The notes below the pieces were generated by a model. It was not told the DNA's origin. It searched no databases and was given only the letters and a program-made list of their open reading frames with translations. A program made the position numbers and the translations under genes. A stretch of 49,957 bases of DNA from Gammaproteobacteria bacterium 54_18_T64 (GTDB lineage: Bacteria; Pseudomonadota; Gammaproteobacteria; Pseudomonadales; Porticoccaceae). The stretch lies in assembly GCA_002162825.1 (NCBI GenBank), contig MAAU01000030.1, positions 1 to 49,957 of the forward strand, read 5' to 3'. Every line of letters begins with the position of its first letter. Positions within the stretch are counted from its first letter, which is position 1. Shown piece after piece: positions 43,502 to 49,957 of the stretch.

Positions 43502-44296
43502 ATGAGTGAAGCAAACGCCAGCGGGCTAGCAGAGACTGAGGTCAAAGCCAGAGCGCTTGATCTTAAGTCCCTTGATAATCCCAGGGCAATGAAGTTGTAC
43601 CGCCGTTTTGATGGCATTATTATTCTCGTCCTGTTCACCTTTTTAGTGCTCGGTATTCAAATTCAGTTTACCTTGACGGCGGGAGACTGGGATTACTGGA
43701 TCGACTGGCGTGATCGTCGCTGGTGGCCTCTGGTGGCACCCTTTTCACTCTTGTTGTTTATTGCGCCCTTCACCTACGGAATTTGGGAGCGCGTGCGTTT
43801 ACCCATTATGGCGACGGCTGTCACCACCCTGCTGTGCCTAGTTTCCTGGTTGAGCCGCTACCTGAATTTTTATGAATTCACCCACTTCCCTCTTTCGTTC
43901 ACCTTTCCGTCGACTTATATCGGCCTAGGTATCTTGCTCGATTGCGCGCTGGCTATAAGTCGTAGTCTGATCGTGTCGACCCTGATTGGTGGTGGTTTAT
44001 TTGGTGCCCTGGTCTATCCCATTAACTGGTCATTCATGGCGCCCTATAAAGTGCCTGTCGAGTTTAATGGCATGTTGATGTCGGTGGCCGATATGATGGG
44101 TTATCAATACATCAGAACGACAACCCCTGAATATCTGCGAATTATTGAGGAGTCCACCCTGCGTACCTTTGGTGGTTCGGTGACACCTTTGACCGCGGTA
44201 TTTTCGGCCCTGTGTGGCATGGTGGTTTATGCGGCCTTCCTGTGGGTTGGCTACAAGATTAACGGCCTCGATAAATTCACCAAGCGCATTGTTTAG
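43502..44296 (+). CDS. pmoA: Copper membrane monooxygenase subunit A (PmoA/AmoA family)
   Basis: 264 residues from the ATG at 43502, chosen for its AAGAGAGG site; a TTG at 43481 is in frame upstream. Hallmarks are Gly-Asp-Trp-Asp-Tyr-Trp at 61-66, Trp-Glu-Arg-x-Arg-Leu-Pro, Pro-Val-Glu-Phe-Asn-Gly-Met-Leu-Met-Ser and Thr-Pro-Glu-Tyr-x-Arg-x-x-Glu. It has seven membrane segments. The sequence differs from methanotroph PmoA at several usual positions, which suggests a separate branch. It is the second gene of the operon, 121 bases after pmoC with a hairpin between. Confidence 0.96.
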   Translation: MSEANASGLAETEVKARALDLKSLDNPRAMKLYRRFDGIIILVLFTFLVLGIQIQFTLTAGDWDYWIDWRDRRWWPLVAPFSLLLFIAPFTYGIWERVRLPIMATAVTTLLCLVSWLSRYLNFYEFTHFPLSFTFPSTYIGLGILLDCALAISRSLIVSTLIGGGLFGALVYPINWSFMAPYKVPVEFNGMLMSVADMMGYQYIRTTTPEYLRIIEESTLRTFGGSVTPLTAVFSALCGMVVYAAFLWVGYKINGLDKFTKRIV

Positions 44297-44318
44297 ACGA
44301 CGTTGGAGTAATCAGTTA

Positions 44319-45569
44319 ATGATGAAATTAATAGCGGGAAAAACGGGGCTCAGGACTTTACTGGCTGGGCTGGTGATGGTTCTACTGGCGGGGGATGCCC
44401 TGGCCCACGGTGAGCGAGCGCAGTTGGCGAGTATGCGCATGCGTACCGTTCACTGGTTTGACACCAAGGTGGAGCCACTTAACGTCAAGGTTGGTGATAT
44501 TGTTACAGTAACGGGCAAGCTGGTGACCTCCGAGTGGTGGCCCAAGCATATGCCGAGCATTGAGGAAACGGTCTACCTGAATATCGGTGTGCCGGGGCCA
44601 ACCTTCTTGCGTTTGCACTCCGAGGTCAATGGTGTGCCGATGATGCGCTCTACGGCTTTCCCTCTGGGCAAGGTCTACGAGTACAAAACGGTACTGCGCG
44701 CACGGGTTGCCGGGCGCTACCACGTCCACCCCATCTTGAACGTGAAGGATGCGGGTTCACTGGTCGACAAGGGCACCTGGCTTGAAGTGGCGGAAAATGA
44801 CAGTGGTGCGCCCTTTGTCAATGAAATCACCACCTTGACGGGTGAGACCATTGATCTGGAGACCTACGGCCTGGATGGCGTCTATACCTGGCACTTGATC
44901 TGGATTGCCATGGGTGTTGCCTATCTGTTGTATTGGTTGATTCGTAAAGAGTTGTTCATTCCGCGTTTTATTCGCATCCGTGAGTTGGGCTCGGATCGTG
45001 CCAACGAACTGATGACCAAGAAAGATTTCGTGGTTAGTAGCCTGTTTTTCACCACAGCCCTGGCTTTAATACTCGGCGGTTACTTGTGGGCAGAAAACAA
45101 ATACCCCATTACCATTCCTTTGCAGACGGGTTTGGTGGAAGTTGAACCGATTGAGATACCCACAGGCGGCTTGGAAGTTGTTGTTGATCACGCCACTTAT
45201 GACCTGGCAGGCCGCAGTTTGAGTATGCAGTTGCAGCTGACCAATAATAGTGAAGGCCCTTTGCGCATTGGTGAGTTTTTAACGGCCAATATTCGCTTCC
45301 TCAACCCTGATGTTAATGAGGGAGAGATATACGAAGGTGAAGAAATGGTTTCCAAAGATGGTTTGACCGTCTCTGTCGATACCATTGAGCCGGGTCAAAC
45401 GGTTGATGTTGAGCTTGTTGCCTCCGATGCACTGTGGGAGCAATATCGCATGACCGGTTTGATTCACGACCCGGATAGCCGTTTCGCTGGTATGATCTTT
45501 TACTATGATGAAAATGGTGAGCGATTCTTCCAGGAAGTGGGTGGTGCGGTATTGCCTAACTTCTTTTAG
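44319..45569 (+). CDS. pmoB: Copper membrane monooxygenase subunit B (PmoB/AmoB family)
   Basis: 416 residues from the first of two adjacent ATGs. A signal peptide cut before His30 gives the mature start His-Gly-Glu-Arg. Together with His135 and His137 (Tyr-His-Val-His-Pro) this makes the CuB site, matching His33, His137 and His139 of Methylococcus PmoB. His45 (Val-His-Trp-Phe-Asp) matches His48 of the bis-His site, while the second residue of that site (His72 in Methylococcus) is absent. Two cupredoxin-like domains are separated by two membrane segments, as in PmoB. The stop codon lies inside a 16-base tandem duplication. Confidence 0.96.
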   Translation: MMKLIAGKTGLRTLLAGLVMVLLAGDALAHGERAQLASMRMRTVHWFDTKVEPLNVKVGDIVTVTGKLVTSEWWPKHMPSIEETVYLNIGVPGPTFLRLHSEVNGVPMMRSTAFPLGKVYEYKTVLRARVAGRYHVHPILNVKDAGSLVDKGTWLEVAENDSGAPFVNEITTLTGETIDLETYGLDGVYTWHLIWIAMGVAYLLYWLIRKELFIPRFIRIRELGSDRANELMTKKDFVVSSLFFTTALALILGGYLWAENKYPITIPLQTGLVEVEPIEIPTGGLEVVVDHATYDLAGRSLSMQLQLTNNSEGPLRIGEFLTANIRFLNPDVNEGEIYEGEEMVSKDGLTVSVDTIEPGQTVDVELVASDALWEQYRMTGLIHDPDSRFAGMIFYYDENGERFFQEVGGAVLPNFF

Positions 45570-45598
45570 TAGTGCGAACTAATAGTAGTGCGAACTAA
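45567..45598 (+). repeat. 16-base perfect tandem duplication over the pmoB stop codon
   Basis: TAGTAGTGCGAACTAA occurs twice in a row at 45567-45582 and 45583-45598, with no mismatch. The first copy supplies the TAG stop of pmoB. No stem forms. It is probably a recent slippage event. Confidence 0.95.
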
Positions 45599-45625
45599 AA
45601 TAAAATAATGACAGAGGGTTGTTCG

Positions 45626-46270
45626 ATGTTGGTAAGGCAGGTTGCAGTTGTAGTAAAACCCATAATCGCTTGCATGATTTGGGTTTGGGCGGCCTGCGGA
45701 GTGTCCACCGTGTTTGCCCACGGTGGGGTCTCTGTTGAAGACGATGTTTGTCTTATCAAAATCGATAGGTATAAGGCGCACTTTACCGGCTACCTGCCTC
45801 GAGAGAGGGCAACCCAGGAGTTTTGTGAAGATATTCCCATAGCGACGGAGAGCATTTTTGTCATCGATTACATCAGTGACGAATTGCGGGAGATGGAGTT
45901 GGATTTTCGCGTCATCCGTGACGTGAATGAGCTGGGTGTTACCGCAGTTCTAGCCGATCTCGGTGGTGAAGAGGCGATCAAGGCGGCGTCGGTTTACTAC
46001 GCTGAGCCGCAGCGCTATCACAAAGGTGTGATGAATATTCGTCATACCTTTACTCAGAACGGTGGTTATATTGGCATTGTCAATGCACACCATCTTGAAA
46101 CGGGCCTGAAGTACACCTCTGTGTTTCCCTTTTCCGTGGGTCAGGTGAGTTACAGCAATTATATTCGCTATTTTCTAGCCCTGTTTGCGGCTTGTGGTGT
46201 GTTTATCTACGCCGGTGGCCGAGGTCTTGTCTTTAAGGTAAAACCACCTCGTAGTGCGAGGCGGTCATAG
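45626..46270 (+). CDS. Exported, membrane-anchored protein with predicted mature N-terminal His
   Basis: 214 residues from the ATG at 45626, chosen for its AGAGGG site (45613-45618); an ATG at 45608 is in frame. A signal peptide is predicted to be cut after Ala31, giving the mature start His32-Gly-Gly. The periplasmic domain has further His at 52, 132, 140, 155 and 156 and two Cys (42 and 67). A membrane segment lies near 180-200 with a basic cytoplasmic end. It lacks the cysteine motif of PmoD. A mature N-terminal His also occurs in PmoB and in copper proteins with a histidine brace. Position after pmoB suggests a copper or assembly role. Family not recognised by name. Confidence 0.75.
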   Translation: MLVRQVAVVVKPIIACMIWVWAACGVSTVFAHGGVSVEDDVCLIKIDRYKAHFTGYLPRERATQEFCEDIPIATESIFVIDYISDELREMELDFRVIRDVNELGVTAVLADLGGEEAIKAASVYYAEPQRYHKGVMNIRHTFTQNGGYIGIVNAHHLETGLKYTSVFPFSVGQVSYSNYIRYFLALFAACGVFIYAGGRGLVFKVKPPRSARRS

Positions 46271-46282
46271 CCAAGAGGTAGT

Positions 46283-47965
46283 ATGAGACGGTTTTATCGA
46301 GCGTTAACGTTACTTTTATTACTGCTTGTTTTTGCGGCGCTAACACCCTGGCAGTGGTATCCCCGAGATTGGCGCGTCTGGTACGCGGGTAATTTTGGCG
46401 CCGGCAGCTATCTGCAGCAGGCGGCAACGATCCCCGCTGTGCCCGGTGACAATACCGAAGAGGCCTGCCCTCCCGATATCAAGGGTTGGCGTAAGTCGCA
46501 GACAATTGCTGGAGTTGATGTTTCGGCTTCCTCCAATTGCCTGGCAGATAACCCCCATGCGGTCGCGGCCTTTGTCAAAGGCACCAACAATGTCGGTCAT
46601 ATGACCCTGATGAAATCTCGTCTGTCGCCCGATGCGGTGGTTAAGGGTCGAGATCTCGATGGCGACGGTGATCCGGATGAAATCCATATTCGTCTCGAAG
46701 TCTTTGAGCTCAATGGCGGTTCGCCAGATCTCAATGTCCCGGTGACGCAGTACGCCATTGCCCCGGGGGTGATGCCCGGGCTCTGGGTGTTTGCCCCAAA
46801 ATCGGCCGGCATGTCGACCGAAAATTTTGAGTCCCTACTCGCGCAGCCGGGTTTGCGCCTACCCTCTCCAGCGATTCGTGTCGAGCAGGGCGACAAGGTC
46901 ATTGTGACCCTCGAAAATACCCACTATATGCCCCATACCATTCACTTCCATGGTGTCGATCACCCTTTCCAAACGGCCAGTGGTGAGGGCAATGATGGGG
47001 TGCCTGTCATTAGCGAAAAGCCGGTAATGCCGGGTCGACAGCGCAGCTATGAAATGCAGCCGCGCCAGGCGGGGACCATGTTTTATCACTGCCATGTCGA
47101 GGTTCAGGCCCATGTCTTAATGGGTTTGAATGGCATGTTTGTGATCGAGGAAAATCGTCCCAATAACTGGGTGCAAACCTTCAATATTGGCGATGGTTAT
47201 GTACGCCATAGCTCGGTAGCGGTAAAAGAAAAATATGACCGCGAATACGATCTGCATTATCAGGATCTCGATAAGGAGCTTGGCGCGAAAATTCAGCAGA
47301 CGAATGATCCGCGTTTAATTACCCAGCAGATTCACCGCGAATACGATATTAGTCAGGCAGATTTCGAGTACTACACCCTCAATGGGCGCTCGTTTCCCTA
47401 TACGGCGAAGGACTCGCTGATCGTCACCGCGCCGGGCGAGAAGCTGAAGTTGCGAGTACTCAACGGTGGTAGTGAGGGCGTGGCGATACACACTCACGGT
47501 CACAAGGTGACCATCAGCCACTACGATGGTGTCGAGCACCCCGAGCCTGCGCGCATTACCCGTGATGTGGTGTGGATTGCCTCGGCACAGCGAGTCGACC
47601 TTGAGCTGTCCACCGTAGATGATGGCCTGCACAGTTATGGCGAGGGCGTCTGGCTGATACATGATCACCAGGAAAGGGGTGTTACCACCAATGGTTTTGG
47701 CCCCGGTGGCAATGTTAGCGCCATTGTTTACGAGCGTTTTTTGCAGGACGACGGTTGGCCGATGACCTTTGGCATGGCCTGGCAAAATTTCCTCACGCCC
47801 GGCTTTTACCAACGCCAGGAAGATGGCTCCGGGGCGACAACCCTCTTGCCCGGGGTCGAAGCTAGCGGCCCTTCGAACCTAAGGCTGCTTGCTCTCGCTG
47901 TTATTGCGGGTTTGTTTGTCGGGTTCATTGCCAGTTGGGTGATGAAGGGGCGGTCCAATGTTTAG
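46283..47965 (+). CDS. Membrane-anchored two-domain multicopper oxidase
   Basis: 560 residues. A membrane segment at 7-22 and another near 533-554 anchor it at both ends. Copper motifs are His221-Phe-His223-Gly, His269-Cys270-His271 with His277 and Met280, His403-x-His405-Gly-His407 and His460-Asp461-His462. The type 1 copper Cys lies in the first cupredoxin domain; in the second the matching place is Asp. That is the pattern of two-domain multicopper oxidases rather than three-domain laccases. It would oxidise Cu(I), organics or another electron donor in the periplasm, reducing oxygen to water. It starts 12 bases after the previous gene and overlaps the next by eight bases. Confidence 0.9.
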   Translation: MRRFYRALTLLLLLLVFAALTPWQWYPRDWRVWYAGNFGAGSYLQQAATIPAVPGDNTEEACPPDIKGWRKSQTIAGVDVSASSNCLADNPHAVAAFVKGTNNVGHMTLMKSRLSPDAVVKGRDLDGDGDPDEIHIRLEVFELNGGSPDLNVPVTQYAIAPGVMPGLWVFAPKSAGMSTENFESLLAQPGLRLPSPAIRVEQGDKVIVTLENTHYMPHTIHFHGVDHPFQTASGEGNDGVPVISEKPVMPGRQRSYEMQPRQAGTMFYHCHVEVQAHVLMGLNGMFVIEENRPNNWVQTFNIGDGYVRHSSVAVKEKYDREYDLHYQDLDKELGAKIQQTNDPRLITQQIHREYDISQADFEYYTLNGRSFPYTAKDSLIVTAPGEKLKLRVLNGGSEGVAIHTHGHKVTISHYDGVEHPEPARITRDVVWIASAQRVDLELSTVDDGLHSYGEGVWLIHDHQERGVTTNGFGPGGNVSAIVYERFLQDDGWPMTFGMAWQNFLTPGFYQRQEDGSGATTLLPGVEASGPSNLRLLALAVIAGLFVGFIASWVMKGRSNV

Positions 47966-48623
47966 AGCCCGCTTTCATCGCTTGCTGTTATTGGTGGCCC
48001 TATTGATTGCTTTACCGAGCTATGGGGCCAGTGATCATCAGCATCATCATATGCCGGGCATGGTCATGGATGCCACAGGCATGGTGATGGGCGGTAATAG
48101 CGATCGATTACCCGAAGACTGTAAGGCCATCTCCGCCGAATATGAATTCACTGTCTTGGCGGGAACTGCCTATGCAGAGCCCTACGCGGCAAGCACCTTT
48201 GGTTTCGATCGGCACGAGTGGCGCGTAGAGCCCTGTAGTCGCATTACCATTAATTTCAGTAATGAAGACGATGTGCGCCATCAGTGGATGCTCCATGGTC
48301 TGCCAAAGTATTTGTATGATCGGGGTATGTTTCATATGGAGGCTTCCGGTGGTTTTAGTCAGACTGGAACATTTATTGTACCGAGTGACAATAAAACCTA
48401 CCTCGTACACTGTGATATAGCCCAGCATATGGAAAAGGGCATGAAGGCTCAGTTGATTGTCGGCAGTGGTAGTGGCGACCTGTGGAGTATTCCCGGTGTC
48501 AGTGCCGACTTTCAGCGTGGGGCGGTGGTGCTCGACGGTGAGAAAAAATATTGGCTACTGTTTTCTGTCTTGATGACCGCCATCTTGTGTTTTATGACGA
48601 TAAAAAAATTTCCTGGAGATTAG
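47958..48623 (+). CDS. Exported cupredoxin-like protein with Met/His-rich N-terminus
   Basis: 221 residues. A signal peptide is followed by a Met/His-rich stretch (residues 26-45, with His27, 29, 30 and 31 and several Met) that should bind copper. A cupredoxin domain follows with type 1 ligands His108, Cys152, His157 and Met162 in the standard Cys-x4-His-x4-Met spacing. A membrane segment near residues 198-214 anchors it. It starts eight bases before the end of the multicopper oxidase gene, so the two are translationally coupled and the cupredoxin is a likely electron partner or copper donor. Confidence 0.85.
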   Translation: MFRARFHRLLLLVALLIALPSYGASDHQHHHMPGMVMDATGMVMGGNSDRLPEDCKAISAEYEFTVLAGTAYAEPYAASTFGFDRHEWRVEPCSRITINFSNEDDVRHQWMLHGLPKYLYDRGMFHMEASGGFSQTGTFIVPSDNKTYLVHCDIAQHMEKGMKAQLIVGSGSGDLWSIPGVSADFQRGAVVLDGEKKYWLLFSVLMTAILCFMTIKKFPGD

Positions 48624-48936
48624 TCTCCCTTCCAGTTCTGATGTGCGGTATCGATACGGTCCCCTTGTCTGTTTAATGCTGACACCTGTGTCGATGTGAC
48701 TCGCTGTGGGTCTTACTTGTGAAATTTAATTTTAATTAAATGCGATCCTCTCAGTTATGTGTCAATAGACTGACATTAATCTGTCTTTTTTATTGGTTTT
48801 AAAAGTGTAGAAGCTGTTGAAATAGCAAGGATTTTGGTCTGTTTATAAGCTTTATTCATGTGGAAGAGCTCACATAATCATGATAGAGTTCGGCGTCGAA
48901 TTTACTGCAATAAAAGTTACACGAAGGGGAAAAGAA
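48624..48936. other. Intergenic region before the RND transporter, nothing firm
   Basis: About 310 bases, AT-rich, with runs of A and T. No terminator hairpin with T tail and no convincing promoter pair was found, so whether the transporter belongs to the operon is open. Confidence 0.4.
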
Positions 48937-49957
48937 TTGGAGACTGCACGCTACCGTCTGTCGAGATATGTAATACAACATCGCTGGGCGTCATTGCTGG
49001 TTTTTTTAGCTCTGACTATTTTCTTTGCTGTTGGTATTCAGAAGGTGGAGCTGAAAACAATTTTTTCCGATCTGCTGCCCAGCACCCATCCCTTTGTACA
49101 AACCTATAAAGACCATCCTAACTTTGGTAACCCGCTGACCGTTACGGTGATGATTAAGCGCACCGATGGTGAGTCCATTTATAACCCCGAAACCTTGCAG
49201 AAAGTTTGGGATATGACTCGAAATATCGATTTGATTGCCGGTGTCGACCACGATCAAATTCTTTCGATAACAACGGAAAAAGCGCGTTACGCACAGGCAA
49301 CGCCCTTTGGTATCGATAGCCAGCCTTTAATGGGTGACCATGCGCCGCAAACTGAAGCGGAAATGGCCGAGTTTTTAGAGAGGGTTAAAAAATCACCCGG
49401 TAGTCGTGCCTTTCTTATCTCTCACGATGAAAAAGCCACCATTATTCAGGCGACATTTATTGAGCGCCTGCTTGATTACGGCGTGGTGTTTGCTGAAGTT
49501 CAGGAAAAGATCATCGATGCTGAGCGTGATGAAGCTCATGAAATCCATGTGGCTGGCCAACCGGTATTGACGGGTTGGGTCTACTTTTATGAAAAACAAA
49601 TGCTGCAGATTTTTGGAATAACTGGCGCCGCGCTGTTAATTTCATTATTCCTTTATATGCGTAATGTTGTCGGCATCGTTGTGCCGGTGTTGACCAGTGT
49701 TGTCGCTGCGATATGGGGCTTCGGTTTTGTGGGCTGGCTTGGCGATCCCATCGAGCCGCTGATTATGGTGGTGCCGATATTGCTGGTCGCGCGTTCGTTT
49801 AGTCATGCGGTGCAGTTTATCGAACGCTATTATGAAATTTATTATCACGTTCAGGATAAGAAAAAGTCGGCAGAGATCTGCATGAGCGTGATGATGGCGC
49901 CTGGCATACTAGGGATTGTTACCGATGCCATCGGCCTGTTCTTGATTGCCATTGCAC
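48937..49957 (+). CDS. RND superfamily (MMPL-type) exporter, truncated by window end
   Basis: 340 visible residues. The TTG at 48937 is chosen because AAGGGG precedes it and the protein then starts in family style (Thr-Ala-Arg-Tyr-Arg-Leu-Ser-Arg-Tyr-Val-Ile-x-His-Arg-Trp-Ala); an ATG at 48880 is an in-frame alternative. One membrane segment lies near residues 20-38, followed by a periplasmic domain of about 190 residues and then a cluster of membrane segments from about 228. It is the single-polypeptide RND type (COG1033), which exports lipids or hydrophobic compounds. The frame runs open past the right edge. Confidence 0.85.
   Translation, partial: METARYRLSRYVIQHRWASLLVFLALTIFFAVGIQKVELKTIFSDLLPSTHPFVQTYKDHPNFGNPLTVTVMIKRTDGESIYNPETLQKVWDMTRNIDLIAGVDHDQILSITTEKARYAQATPFGIDSQPLMGDHAPQTEAEMAEFLERVKKSPGSRAFLISHDEKATIIQATFIERLLDYGVVFAEVQEKIIDAERDEAHEIHVAGQPVLTGWVYFYEKQMLQIFGITGAALLISLFLYMRNVVGIVVPVLTSVVAAIWGFGFVGWLGDPIEPLIMVVPILLVARSFSHAVQFIERYYEIYYHVQDKKKSAEICMSVMMAPGILGIVTDAIGLFLIAIA

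Noticed and set aside
42589-45569. Assigning the operon specifically as methane or ammonia monooxygenase
   Set aside because: The sequence shows family membership only; the neighbourhood lacks the downstream genes of either pathway.
45626-46270. Identification of the gene after pmoB as pmoD/amoD
   Set aside because: PmoD has a characteristic Cys/Met copper motif; here there are only two distant cysteines, so the name is not justified.

Overview
The window looks like chromosomal DNA from a heterotrophic gammaproteobacterium. The order dksA-gluQ-(gap)-pcnB-folK-panB, with sfsA alongside, matches the Pseudomonas-type chromosome, while the degradation genes and outer-membrane proteins suggest a marine Cellvibrionales-like lineage (Halieaceae or Spongiibacteraceae). 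That placement is inferred from gene content; no database search was possible. I see no insertion sequence, phage, CRISPR array, rRNA or tRNA.

Layout. Bases 1-7176 hold a catabolic block: the end of a cyclase-family hydrolase, a GDSL esterase, and a minus-strand series of Baeyer-Villiger-type monooxygenase, amidohydrolase, cupin and family III CoA-transferase. Bases 7353-9994 form a sulfide/persulfide detoxification unit: a Blh-like metallo-hydrolase and two half-size YeeE/YedE membrane proteins, divergent from a BigR/SqrR-type ArsR repressor whose two cysteines have the right spacing. Bases 10229-17751 are housekeeping: panB, deoxynucleoside kinase, folK, pcnB, gluQ, dksA, an aminotransferase and sfsA. 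The gluQ-pcnB gap, where Pseudomonas carries cbrA-cbrB-crcZ, has no protein gene; it holds two tandem copies of a small-RNA-like unit.

Bases 17815-41016 are mixed: a SnoaL-like protein, a Rieske protein, htpX, a CDF transporter, a LEA-type lipoprotein, slyX, a HEAT-repeat/receiver protein, an MscS channel with a partner protein, an M15 peptidase, cysE, dgkA, a fused indolepyruvate ferredoxin oxidoreductase, an orphan FetB-type permease, a PhyH dioxygenase, an outer-membrane barrel, a YgiQ radical SAM protein, a TorF porin and a MoxR/VWA pair.

The most striking part is 42589-48623: a complete copper membrane monooxygenase operon (pmoC-pmoA-pmoB order, same family as methane, ammonia and short-chain hydrocarbon monooxygenases) with all predicted PmoB and PmoC copper ligands present. 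It is followed on the same strand by three predicted exported or membrane-anchored proteins: one with a predicted mature N-terminal histidine, a two-domain multicopper oxidase with membrane segments at both ends, and a Met/His-rich cupredoxin. An RND/MMPL transporter starts next and runs off the right edge. No methanol dehydrogenase, formaldehyde-handling or hydroxylamine-oxidation gene is visible, so a hydrocarbon substrate (short alkane or alkene) is a reasonable inference but not proven. The three downstream genes are probably copper delivery, redox or maturation factors for the monooxygenase.
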